Source: JAXGTD01 sp040775095
Lineage (GTDB): Bacteria > Pseudomonadota > Gammaproteobacteria > Chromatiales > Chromatiaceae
Reading direction: 5' to 3'
DNA: 6,174 bases
NCBI GenBank assembly: GCA_040775095.1
Contig: JAXGTD010000186.1
Coordinates: 1 to 6,174, forward strand
Shown: piece by piece, positions 1-6,174 of the stretch
Numbering within the stretch: the first letter of the stretch is position 1
Layout of the letters: each line of letters begins with the position of its first letter
The notes under the pieces: model-generated
Told to the model about the DNA's origin: nothing
Databases searched by the model: none
The model's input: only the letters and a program-made list of their open reading frames with translations
Position numbers and translations under genes: made by a program

Positions 1-1979
1 CGATAGACCCGCTCCAGGTAGTCGCGCTGCTTCTCCGAGATCGGCCCGGCCAGATCACCGACAATCATGCCCGTGAAGCCAATGATGGAATTGAGCGGCG
101 TGCGCAGCTCGTGCGACATCGAGGCAATGAACATCGACTTGAGCCGGTCCAGCTCCCGAAGACGCTGGTTGGCGTACTGCAGCGCCTGCTGCTCGCGATC
201 GCCGCTCAGGTCGTGGATGGTCATCAACACGCTGCGCGCCTCGCCCTCCCCATCGCGGATCATGCGTACCATGACCTCGATGGGCCGCCCGGTGGGGTTG
301 TCGGGGTGATCCGCCTCCATGGTGACCAAGGCGTCCTCGCGGGCGTGGCGGGCGCGGCAGACGGGACAGGGCACGGCCTCCCCCCCGGGATGAATGATAG
401 AGCCAATATCCCGCCCGATCGCCTGCGCTGCACTCAGCCCGGTCAACTGGGTGAAGGCCCGGTTGAGGGCGATGACCCGGTCATCCAGGTCGATCAGATA
501 GACCGCGTCAGCGAAGAAGTCCATCGCCTGGTCCCAGGCCACCCGCGACTGCTTCAGCGCCTCTTCCGCCTCTCGACGTTCGGTGATGTCGATGCCGAAG
601 GTGACGACACCGGCGAGTTGGCCATCCACGCGCAGCGCGCTGTTTTTCCAGATGATGAAGCGTTCCTCCCCGCCCTTGGTCAGGATGGGGTTCTCGAAAT
701 TCTTCGCCAGCCCGCCCGAGGGCAGGCTTTCGAACATCGCCCAGACCTCCGGATAGCGCTCTCGCGGCACGATGAGCTCGAACCAGTTGCGGCCTTGCAC
801 CTCCTCGAGGCTGTAGCCGGTGATGTGTTCCGCCGCCTGGTTGAATCGCCGGACGTTGCCCTCGACATCCAGCTCCAGAAACAGGGCATTGGCGGTATCG
901 ATCAGGTTTTCAGCATAGTCTTTGGCCGCCTGCAGCGCGGTCTCCGCCTGTTTGCGCGCGGTGATGTCGAGCAAAGAGGCGACCACGAACTTCACCTGCC
1001 CTTGCTCCCGGTAGCAACCGACCGTCAGGTGGGTATAGACCTGCTCGCCGGCCTTGCTGCAGAACCGCTTATCCATCTCGTAGGCGTCGATCTCGCCGGC
1101 CAGCAGGCGCGCGAATTGGGCCTCATCGGCGGCCAGGTCGTCGGGGTGGGTCATCTGCGCCCAGGTCATTCCCCTGAGCTCGGTCTCGCTGTAGCCCAGC
1201 AGCTCGCACAGGTGAACATTGACCCGTACCCAGTCCTTCCCCGGCGAGGTGATCGCGATACCGATATTGCCCAGGTCGAACTGGGATCGAAACAGGAGCT
1301 CACTCTCGCGCAGTGCTGCCTCGGCCAGCCTGCGCTCGGTGATGTCCTCGATGACCGACAGCACGAAGAGTACCTTTCCCGCCTCGTCGCGGACCGGCGA
1401 TACGGTGCGCCGGGCCCACAGGGCCTGACCATCCTTGCATCGGAAACGCACCTCCTGGGAATAGCTTGCGACCCGTCCCAGAAACACATCCTCGGTTTCC
1501 GGGGCTCCCGCCTCCCGGTCTTCCGCAAAGATGAGATCCGCACATCGACGACCGACCAGCTCATCCACCCCATAACCGAGGATCGCGGCGAGTTTTGGGT
1601 TGACGCGCACCAGACTCCCGGATGCGTCCAACAGACACATGCCCACCGCGGCCTGCTCGAAGCTGGCCCGAAAACGCGCCACGCTCTCGGCCAGCCGGCG
1701 GTTCAACCGACGCAGGGACAGATAGCGCCAGCCGAGCAGGCCGATTGCCACCAGGGCCAAGACGGCAGCGCCCTGCATCAGGTCGATGGTCAGGGCCGGC
1801 TTGATGGCGAGGCCTGGCGGCGAGGCTTCACTCCCGGATGCAGAGCCACTCGAAACGCCTGCCATCACCCCTGTCGGGCCCTGCTGGAGCTGGGGCGCGG
1901 CCAGCAACGCCGTCAGCGGCATCGCCGACCACAGGCCCAGCAGCAGGCCGACCCCGAGGCGAGGCACCCGCGACGGCAC
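1..1979 (-). CDS. Membrane-anchored multi-PAS sensor histidine kinase (3' part beyond left edge)
   Basis: This is the sensor kinase of a two-component system, expected to autophosphorylate on histidine and pass the phosphate to a response regulator. About 659 residues are visible. Counting from a GTG at 1979, residues 5-28 form a signal-like hydrophobic stretch. A loop of about 35 residues follows, then a second membrane segment at 67-86 ending in Arg-rich SLRRLNRR. Four PAS domains end in DIT-type motifs at D212 (DITERR), D338 (DITARK), D464 (DITERR) and D590 (DLSGDRE). Helical linkers join them, and a longer helix leads to the H-box SMSHELRTPLN with phospho-acceptor H623. The ATP-binding domain and any receiver domain lie off the window. 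The short external loop suggests sensing in the cytoplasmic PAS domains; their ligands cannot be read from sequence. The frame is open back to a stop at 2043-2045. GTG 1967 and ATG 1922 are alternative starts, but ATG 1922 would lose the first hydrophobic segment. No clear Shine-Dalgarno supports any of them. Confidence 0.93.
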   Translation of the reverse strand, partial: MPSRVPRLGVGLLLGLWSAMPLTALLAAPQLQQGPTGVMAGVSSGSASGSEASPPGLAIKPALTIDLMQGAAVLALVAIGLLGWRYLSLRRLNRRLAESVARFRASFEQAAVGMCLLDASGSLVRVNPKLAAILGYGVDELVGRRCADLIFAEDREAGAPETEDVFLGRVASYSQEVRFRCKDGQALWARRTVSPVRDEAGKVLFVLSVIEDITERRLAEAALRESELLFRSQFDLGNIGIAITSPGKDWVRVNVHLCELLGYSETELRGMTWAQMTHPDDLAADEAQFARLLAGEIDAYEMDKRFCSKAGEQVYTHLTVGCYREQGQVKFVVASLLDITARKQAETALQAAKDYAENLIDTANALFLELDVEGNVRRFNQAAEHITGYSLEEVQGRNWFELIVPRERYPEVWAMFESLPSGGLAKNFENPILTKGGEERFIIWKNSALRVDGQLAGVVTFGIDITERREAEEALKQSRVAWDQAMDFFADAVYLIDLDDRVIALNRAFTQLTGLSAAQAIGRDIGSIIHPGGEAVPCPVCRARHAREDALVTMEADHPDNPTGRPIEVMVRMIRDGEGEARSVLMTIHDLSGDREQQALQYANQRLRELDRLKSMFIASMSHELRTPLNSIIGFTGMIVGDLAGPISEKQRDYLERVY

Positions 1980-2042
1980 GTTCAACAGGGGCCGGAGCGG
2001 CGTGGAACGGGCAGAGGCCGCGCGAGCGGGAGTCCGGTCACG

Positions 2043-2257
2043 TCACGCTCCCGGGCTCGTCGGACCTGGACGGCGCAGCCGCCTCTGAGGTCGCGCCTCG
2101 CGCGGTGGCGCCGGACACCCTCGCCCCGAGGCACTTGGTCGGGTCGGTCATCCCCAGCGCGTTGCCGGTCGCGCGATCGCGCCTGCCAGCGTCGGCGCGC
2201 CGGACGGAGAACCAAGGCGGGCTCTTTCGGTGACAGGACTCATCCGGGACCCAGCAC
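2043..2257. other. Intergenic stretch with GC palindromes, no supported gene
   Basis: This is most of the 278-base gap between the VOC stop and the kinase start. It holds a perfect 12-bp palindrome GCGCGATCGCGC at 2171-2182 and a perfect 10-bp palindrome CGGCGCGCCG at 2193-2202. Neither is followed by a T-run on either strand, so neither is a convincing intrinsic terminator. A minus-strand ORF of 77 codons (2215-1982) is Arg-rich, low in complexity and resembles nothing I know. The kinase promoter probably lies here, but I cannot point to convincing -35/-10 boxes. Confidence 0.5.
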
Positions 2258-2626
2258 CTATTTCAGCGAGTGCAGGCCGATCATGTTGCCCTCGGTATCG
2301 ACAACAAACGCGATAAAACCATACTGACCAATCGACTTCTTGGGCATTTCGATCCGGCCACCGGCCTTGGCCGCCCGCTCGGCGTCAACCGCACAGTCGT
2401 CGCAGGAGAAATAGACGACCGTGCTGTTCGCCCCGACCTGATGACCAGGCAGCTTCACCAGGGATCCCATCGCGCCATACGCCCCTTGTTCCATCGGGAA
2501 GGCCCACATCTCGAACTCGGTGTTTTCCAGCCTCACGAGCTCAACACTCAGCGTCGACTGGTAGAAGGCCTTCGCTCTTTGCATATCATCGACGTAGATC
2601 TCGAACCAACCCACCGGATTGCCCAT
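2258..2626 (-). CDS. VOC family protein (glyoxalase/bleomycin-resistance fold)
   Basis: This is a small cytosolic protein of 122 residues with the two-module vicinal oxygen chelate fold. The first module opens with NPVGWFEIYVDDMQRAKAFY and carries FEMWAFPM at 38-45. The second begins near NSTVVYFSCDDC (67-78) and ends with VVDTEGNMIGLHS (108-120). These motifs match the COG3324-like group described as 'predicted enzyme related to lactoylglutathione lyase', whose substrate is generally unknown. I do not see the full set of metal ligands of a classical glyoxalase I, so that reaction should not be assumed. A CxxC pair (C75, C78) lies in the second module. I chose the ATG at 2626 over an in-frame ATG at 2641 because a strong Shine-Dalgarno precedes 2626 and the family usually starts close to the NPVGWFEI motif. 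The gene starts 96 bases after polA ends, in the same direction. It may be read from polA or from its own unseen promoter. Confidence 0.93.
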   Translation of the reverse strand: MGNPVGWFEIYVDDMQRAKAFYQSTLSVELVRLENTEFEMWAFPMEQGAYGAMGSLVKLPGHQVGANSTVVYFSCDDCAVDAERAAKAGGRIEMPKKSIGQYGFIAFVVDTEGNMIGLHSLK

Positions 2627-2630
2627 TCTC

Positions 2631-2638
2631 TCACCCCC
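2631..2638 (-). promoter_or_regulatory. Ribosome binding site of the VOC gene
   Basis: On the minus strand GGGGGTGA is followed by GAGA and then ATG at 2626. GGTGA is an exact match to part of the 16S anti-Shine-Dalgarno complement, and the run of G ends seven bases before the ATG. The upstream in-frame ATG at 2641 overlaps this element and has only CCAAGCCGA before it, so the site decides the start. Confidence 0.75.
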
Positions 2639-2689
2639 CATTCGGCTTGGATTGTCAGTTACAAGGAAACGCTGATTTGAGGCTCTCCT

Positions 2690-2712
2690 GCCCGGCCATG
2701 AACGACCCGGGC
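2690..2712 (-). terminator. Weak GC hairpin after polA
   Basis: The arms GCCCGG (2690-2695) and CCGGGC (2707-2712) can pair as a perfect 6-bp stem with an 11-base loop, starting about ten bases past the polA stop. There is no T-run after it on the minus strand. It is therefore at best a weak or factor-assisted terminator or an mRNA 3'-end stabiliser, and transcription into the VOC gene is possible. Confidence 0.25.
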
Positions 2713-2722
2713 GCGCGATGCC

Positions 2723-5440
2723 TCAGTGCGCCTCGTCCCAGTTGTCGCCAACGCCGCAGTCCACCACGAGCGGGACGGCCAGGTCGGCGGCGGCCTCCAT
2801 GAGCGAGCGCACCCTGTCCCGGGCGGAATCGATGGCGTCGGCGGCGACCTCCAGCACCAGCTCGTCGTGCACCTGCATGATCATCCGCACCGGCGGGCGC
2901 TCGGTCTCGATCCAGCGGTCAACCTCGATCATCGCGCGCTTGATGATGTCGGCAGCGGTGCCCTGCATCGGGGCATTGATGGCGGTGCGCTCGGCGGCGT
3001 TTCGCAGTTGCTGGTTGCTGTGGTTGATGTTGGTGAGATACAGCCGGCGGCCGAACAGGGTCTCCACATAGCGGTCGGCGCGCGCCTGAGCGCGGATGCG
3101 CTCCATGAAGTCTTTGACGCCGGGATACCGGGCAAAGTAGCGGTCCACGTACTCCTGCGCGGCGCCGCGCTCGATGCCGAGCTGGCGGGCCAGCCCGAAC
3201 GCGGACATGCCGTAGATCAGGCCGAAGTTGATGGCCTTGGCGGAGCGGCGCTGGTCGCTGGTGACCTGCTCCGGCGGCAATCCCAGGATCTCGGCGGCAG
3301 TGGCGCGGTGGATGTCGGCGCCCGCGGCGAAGGCCGCGAGCAGGCGCTCGTCGCCGGACAGGTGGGCCATGATCCGCAGCTCGATCTGCGAATAGTCCGC
3401 GGCCAGCATCCGTGAGCCCGGCTCTGGCACGAAGGCGCGGCGGATGCGCCTGCCGTCTTCGCTGCGGATCGGGATGTTCTGCAGGTTCGGGTCGCTGGAG
3501 GACAATCGCCCCGTGGCGGCAACGGCCTGGTGGTAGCTGGTGTGGACGCGCCCGGTGTCGGGATTGACCATCTGCGGCAGCTTGTCGGTGTAGGTGGAGC
3601 GCAGCTTGGACAGGCCGCGGTGCTCCAGGATCAGGCTCGGCAGCTCGTAACCGTCTTCGGCCAGTTTTTCCAGTACGGACTCCGACGTCGATGGTGCGCC
3701 CTTCGGGGTCTTGGAGACGACCGGGAGCTTCAGCTCATCAAAAAAGATGGCGCCGATCTGCTTCGGCGATCCCAGGTTGAACTTGCGGCCCGCGCTGGCG
3801 TAAGCACGTTGCTCGAGCTCGGCACAGCGGCTCGCGAGGTCGCGGCTCTGGGCAGCGAGGCCGTCGGAATCGATGCGCACACCGCTTCGCTCCATGCGCG
3901 AGAGCACCGGCACCAGCGGCATCTCGATGTCGCGATAAAGCCCGACCAGCGCCGGGACCTCGGTCAGCTTCGGCCACAGCACGCGGTGCAGCCGCAGCGT
4001 GACGTCGGCGTCCTCGGCGGCATAGGGCACGGCCTGCTCCAGCGGGATCTGGTCGAAGCTGAGCTGCCGGGCACCCTTGCCGCCGCTCTTCCCGGCAACC
4101 TGCTCGAAATGGATGGTGTCGTGATCCAGATACTTCTTTGCCAGCGAGTCCATGTCGTGGCGTGTCGCGGTGCTGCCGATCACGTAGCTCTCGAGCATGG
4201 TGTCGTGGGCAAGGCCCTGCATCGCGATGCCGTGGCGGGCGCAGACGCTCATGTCGTACTTGAGGTTCTGCCCGAGCTTCGGTCGATCCGGGTCTTCGAG
4301 CAGCGGTTTGAGCGCGCCGAGCACCTGGTCGCGGTCGAGCTGATCGGGCGCACCGGGGTAGGCGTGCGCCAGCGGCACGTAAGCGGCCTGGCCCGGCTCC
4401 ACCGAAAACGAGACCCCAACGATGTCCGCGCGCATGTAATCGAGCGAGGTGGTCTCGGTATCGAACGCAAACAGCTCCGCCGCGCGCAGGCGCGCCAGCC
4501 AGACGTCGAAGGCTTGCGCGGTGAGGACGGCCTCGTAGTCCTGGGCCGGCGCGGGCGGCGGCGCATCGGCGTCGCGCTCCGGCACAGCATCGTCGAGCGT
4601 CGCAAGCAACCGGCGCGACTCGATGCGCTCGTACCAGCCGCGCAGGCACTCGACATCCGGCGCCGTCGGTGTCAGCTCCCGGGGGCCCAGATCGAGCTCG
4701 ACGTCGCGCTTGATCGTGGTCAACTCACGCGCCAACGGGAGCTGCTCGAGGTGGGCCCGCAGATGCTCGCCAATCTTGCCCTTGACCTCGTGCGCGTGGG
4801 CAATGACGCCATTGAGATCGCCGAACTCGCTGATCCACTTGGCGGCGGTCTTCGGACCGCACTTGGGCACGCCCGGGATATTGTCGACGCTGTCGCCCAT
4901 CAGGCTCAGGTAGTCGACGATGCGATCGGGCGGCACCCCGAACTTGTCTCTCACCCCATCGGGGTCGAGCACGGTATCGGTCATGGTATTGACCAGGGTC
5001 ACGTGCTCACCAACGAGCTGGGCCATGTCCTTGTCGCCGGTGGAGATGAGCGTCGGAATACCGGCCCGGGCGGCGCGCGTTGCCAGGGTGCCGATCACGT
5101 CATCGGCCTCCACCTCCGGCACCACCAGCAACGGCAGGCCCATGGCCCGGATGATCTCCTTCAGCGGCTCGATCTGCTCGCGCAGGTCGGGTGGCATCGC
5201 GGGACGATGGGCCTTGTACTGCGGATACAGGGTGTCGCGAAAGGTCGCTCCAGGCGCATCGAAGACGACACCGATGAGCTCCGGCTGCTGCTCGTCGATG
5301 AGCTTGCGCAGCATGTTCAGCACGCCGATCAGCGCGCCGGTGCCCTCGCCGCGGGAGTTGGTCAGCTTTGGCAGCGCATGATAGGCCCGAAACAGGTAGC
5401 CGGAGGCGTCGATCAGAACGAGGGGATACTTGGAGCTCAT
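2723..5440 (-). CDS. polA: DNA polymerase I, with 5' nuclease and proofreading domains
   Basis: This enzyme fills gaps and removes RNA primers in replication and excision repair. At 905 aa it is close to the 928 aa of E. coli. The 5' nuclease (about 1-285) shows FDAPGATFRDTLYPQYKAHR (60-79), the acidic cluster VEADD (110-114), STGDKD (133-138) and MGDSVDNIPG (181-190), followed by a helix-hairpin-helix. A Pro/Ala/Asp-rich linker (286-300) precedes the 3'-5' exonuclease. That domain keeps D327 and E329 in DTETTSLD, D396 in NLKYD, and Y473/D477 in YAAEDADVT, so proofreading should be active. The polymerase has motif A ADYSQIELR (D682, E687), the O-helix with R731, K735, F739 and Y743, and motif C VHDE (H858, D859, E860). 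F739 corresponds to Phe762 of E. coli. The start at 5440 matches the family N-terminus (PLVLIDASGYLFRAYH), although no good Shine-Dalgarno precedes it. No truncation or frameshift is visible. Confidence 0.99.
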   Translation of the reverse strand: MSSKYPLVLIDASGYLFRAYHALPKLTNSRGEGTGALIGVLNMLRKLIDEQQPELIGVVFDAPGATFRDTLYPQYKAHRPAMPPDLREQIEPLKEIIRAMGLPLLVVPEVEADDVIGTLATRAARAGIPTLISTGDKDMAQLVGEHVTLVNTMTDTVLDPDGVRDKFGVPPDRIVDYLSLMGDSVDNIPGVPKCGPKTAAKWISEFGDLNGVIAHAHEVKGKIGEHLRAHLEQLPLARELTTIKRDVELDLGPRELTPTAPDVECLRGWYERIESRRLLATLDDAVPERDADAPPPAPAQDYEAVLTAQAFDVWLARLRAAELFAFDTETTSLDYMRADIVGVSFSVEPGQAAYVPLAHAYPGAPDQLDRDQVLGALKPLLEDPDRPKLGQNLKYDMSVCARHGIAMQGLAHDTMLESYVIGSTATRHDMDSLAKKYLDHDTIHFEQVAGKSGGKGARQLSFDQIPLEQAVPYAAEDADVTLRLHRVLWPKLTEVPALVGLYRDIEMPLVPVLSRMERSGVRIDSDGLAAQSRDLASRCAELEQRAYASAGRKFNLGSPKQIGAIFFDELKLPVVSKTPKGAPSTSESVLEKLAEDGYELPSLILEHRGLSKLRSTYTDKLPQMVNPDTGRVHTSYHQAVAATGRLSSSDPNLQNIPIRSEDGRRIRRAFVPEPGSRMLAADYSQIELRIMAHLSGDERLLAAFAAGADIHRATAAEILGLPPEQVTSDQRRSAKAINFGLIYGMSAFGLARQLGIERGAAQEYVDRYFARYPGVKDFMERIRAQARADRYVETLFGRRLYLTNINHSNQQLRNAAERTAINAPMQGTAADIIKRAMIEVDRWIETERPPVRMIMQVHDELVLEVAADAIDSARDRVRSLMEAAADLAVPLVVDCGVGDNWDEAH

Positions 5441-5470
5441 CGCGGGGCCGTTGTCGGTGAGGAAGGCGTC

Positions 5471-5498
5471 AATTTATGCGGACACGGATTCTAACCAA
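5471..5498 (-). promoter_or_regulatory. Weak candidate promoter for polA
   Basis: On the minus strand TTGGTT (5498-5493) and TAAATT (5476-5471) are 16 bases apart, about 30 bases before the polA ATG. They match the sigma-70 consensus at only 3/6 and 4/6 positions. An overlapping TAGAAT (5493-5488) matches the -10 box at 5/6 but has no -35 at a suitable distance. This is the most AT-rich patch in the gap, which is the main reason to place a promoter here. Confidence 0.25.
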
Positions 5499-5553
5499 CC
5501 GTGGGAACCCCGGCCCGCGATCCGACGACGCGGTTCCGGATTCCGCGCCCTGC

Positions 5554-5573
5554 CCAGTCACTTTGATGACTGG
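5554..5573. other. Perfect 7-bp hairpin between polA and its upstream neighbour
   Basis: CCAGTCA (5554-5560) and TGACTGG (5567-5573) are perfect inverted arms around the 6-base loop CTTTGA. No T-run follows on either strand, so it is not a standard intrinsic terminator. It lies about 120 bases past the stop of the upstream gene and about 114 bases before polA. It could be an mRNA 3'-end structure, a regulator binding site or a chance palindrome. Confidence 0.4.
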
Positions 5574-5692
5574 ACATGCCGGGCGAGACCCTGGCTCGAC
5601 GCATCCCCCACGCCGGCCACCGGCGCGCTCGAAACAGCGCGCCCCGCGGGTCATGCACCGATCTCCTCCACGGGGGATCCCATGGATTGCGG

Positions 5693-6174
5693 TCAACCGG
5701 CGTCAACGCCGGCCCCGGGCGGGGCGCCGTGCGCCACCAGCTCGAGCGACAGCGACGTGATCTCGCGATAGATCAACGGCAGCGGTGCACGTCGGCCGAG
5801 GGTCAGGATGCGGGTTCCTCCGGGATAGATCAGGTGGTAGGTCTGACACAGGTGAAGGTCTCCGCCCACCTCGAGCAGCGCGATGGCGGCATCGATGGCA
5901 CGCTGATGGGTCTCGTCAAATCGGATATGCAGGTCGTCAATGCGCAGATGGTCGTGGGAAAGCTGGACCCGCGGCATATCCTCCGCCTGCCGCCCGAGAA
6001 AAAAGGGATAGAGCAGTCGCTTGATCTCGGGCGTAAGGATCAGCCCGATCTGATGTTCACCAATGAGCCAGCGCAGTGCGCTGCCCTCCTCTCCGAGCTT
6101 TTCGTGGTTGCCAAACGCCTGGGCCCAGTGGTGAAAATAGGCGCTGTAGCGACGAATCAGACGAGAGGCGCTCA
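5693..6174 (-). CDS. Unrecognised protein, C-terminal part (5' end beyond right edge)
   Basis: The frame is open from the right edge to a TGA at 5693-5695, giving 159 visible residues; the start is outside the window. I do not recognise the family. The visible part begins with a basic/aromatic stretch (RLIRRYSAYFHHWAQAFG) and continues with WLIGEHQIGLILTPEIKRLLYPFF. Alternating polar and hydrophobic segments suggest mixed alpha/beta structure: LRIDDLHIRFDE, AIDAAIALLEVGGD, and YPGGTRILTLGR. A Gly/Ala/Pro tail of about 13 residues ends it. No membrane segment or known catalytic motif is obvious. The composition is that of a folded protein, and the reading frame is coherent to the edge, so it looks like a real gene rather than a shadow. 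An internal ATG at 5977 is unlikely to be the start because related-looking sequence continues upstream without a break. It lies 252 bases before polA in the same direction. Confidence 0.75.
   Translation of the reverse strand, partial: SASRLIRRYSAYFHHWAQAFGNHEKLGEEGSALRWLIGEHQIGLILTPEIKRLLYPFFLGRQAEDMPRVQLSHDHLRIDDLHIRFDETHQRAIDAAIALLEVGGDLHLCQTYHLIYPGGTRILTLGRRAPLPLIYREITSLSLELVAHGAPPGAGVDAG

Noticed and set aside
1982..2215. Minus-strand 77-codon ORF in the gap before the kinase, possibly a small gene or a frameshifted kinase N-terminus
   Set aside because: The sequence is Arg-rich with no signal peptide, domain or recognisable motif. Joining it to the kinase would need a frameshift with no supporting homology.
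111..2327. Plus-strand ORF of 738 codons opposite the kinase
   Set aside because: Its codons are in exact register with the minus-strand kinase codons. It stays open because the complements of stop codons (TTA, CTA, TCA) are rare Leu/Ser codons in GC-rich genes. The minus frame shows clear PAS and H-box motifs; this product shows none.
2627..2641. ATG at 2641 as the VOC start
   Set aside because: It overlaps the strong Shine-Dalgarno serving ATG 2626, has no site of its own, and the extra residues MGGER are simply the translated ribosome binding site.
3738..4649. Minus-strand ORF of 303 codons inside polA in another frame
   Set aside because: Very rich in Ala and Arg with no domain motifs. 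It lies wholly within the proofreading and early polymerase regions of polA, which are intact in the main frame.
3530..5494. Plus-strand ORF of 654 codons opposite polA
   Set aside because: Same codon-register shadow effect. The minus strand is unmistakably DNA polymerase I, and the plus product resembles nothing known.
5693..5977. A complete 94-aa gene starting at ATG 5977
   Set aside because: The same frame continues open and protein-like to the right edge, so the ATG is internal to a longer gene cut by the window.
1..6174. Mobile element, CRISPR array, tRNA/rRNA, toxin-antitoxin or defence system
   Set aside because: I found no transposase or integrase motifs, no regularly spaced short direct repeats, no tRNA-like or rRNA sequence, and no defence-type genes. 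The only regular repeat is the protein-level PAS spacing.

Overview
The window is GC-rich chromosomal DNA. All four genes I can support lie on the minus strand, so they read from the right edge to the left. The DNA polymerase I resembles the gammaproteobacterial type. Together with the GC richness and a multi-PAS sensor kinase, this suggests a high-GC gammaproteobacterium, perhaps in the Ectothiorhodospiraceae/Chromatiales range. That placement is an inference from protein style, not a measured result.

Layout in transcription order: (1) 6174-5693, the C-terminal 159 residues of a protein I do not recognise, with its start beyond the right edge. (2) 5692-5441, a 252-base gap with a perfect 7-bp hairpin, a weak promoter candidate and a doubtful 61-codon ORF. 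(3) 5440-2723, polA, complete at 905 aa, with the 5' nuclease, 3'-5' proofreading and polymerase active sites all intact. (4) 2722-2627, a 96-base gap with a weak GC hairpin and, at its end, a strong ribosome binding site. (5) 2626-2258, a complete 122-aa VOC (glyoxalase/bleomycin-resistance fold) protein. (6) 2257-1980, a 278-base gap with two GC palindromes and no gene I trust. (7) About 1979-1, the first 659 or so residues of a membrane-anchored sensor histidine kinase. It has four tandem PAS domains and a clear H-box, and its ATPase domain lies beyond the left edge.

The gaps (252, 96 and 278 bases) are too long for a tight operon, and the genes do not form an obvious pathway: DNA repair/replication, a small VOC-fold protein, and environmental or redox sensing. 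I see no tRNA, rRNA, CRISPR array, insertion sequence, integrase or phage gene, and no sign of a new multi-gene system. The most notable structural signal is in the kinase: its four PAS units end at exactly equal intervals of 378 bp (126 residues). Long plus-strand ORFs opposite the kinase and polA are codon-register shadows.
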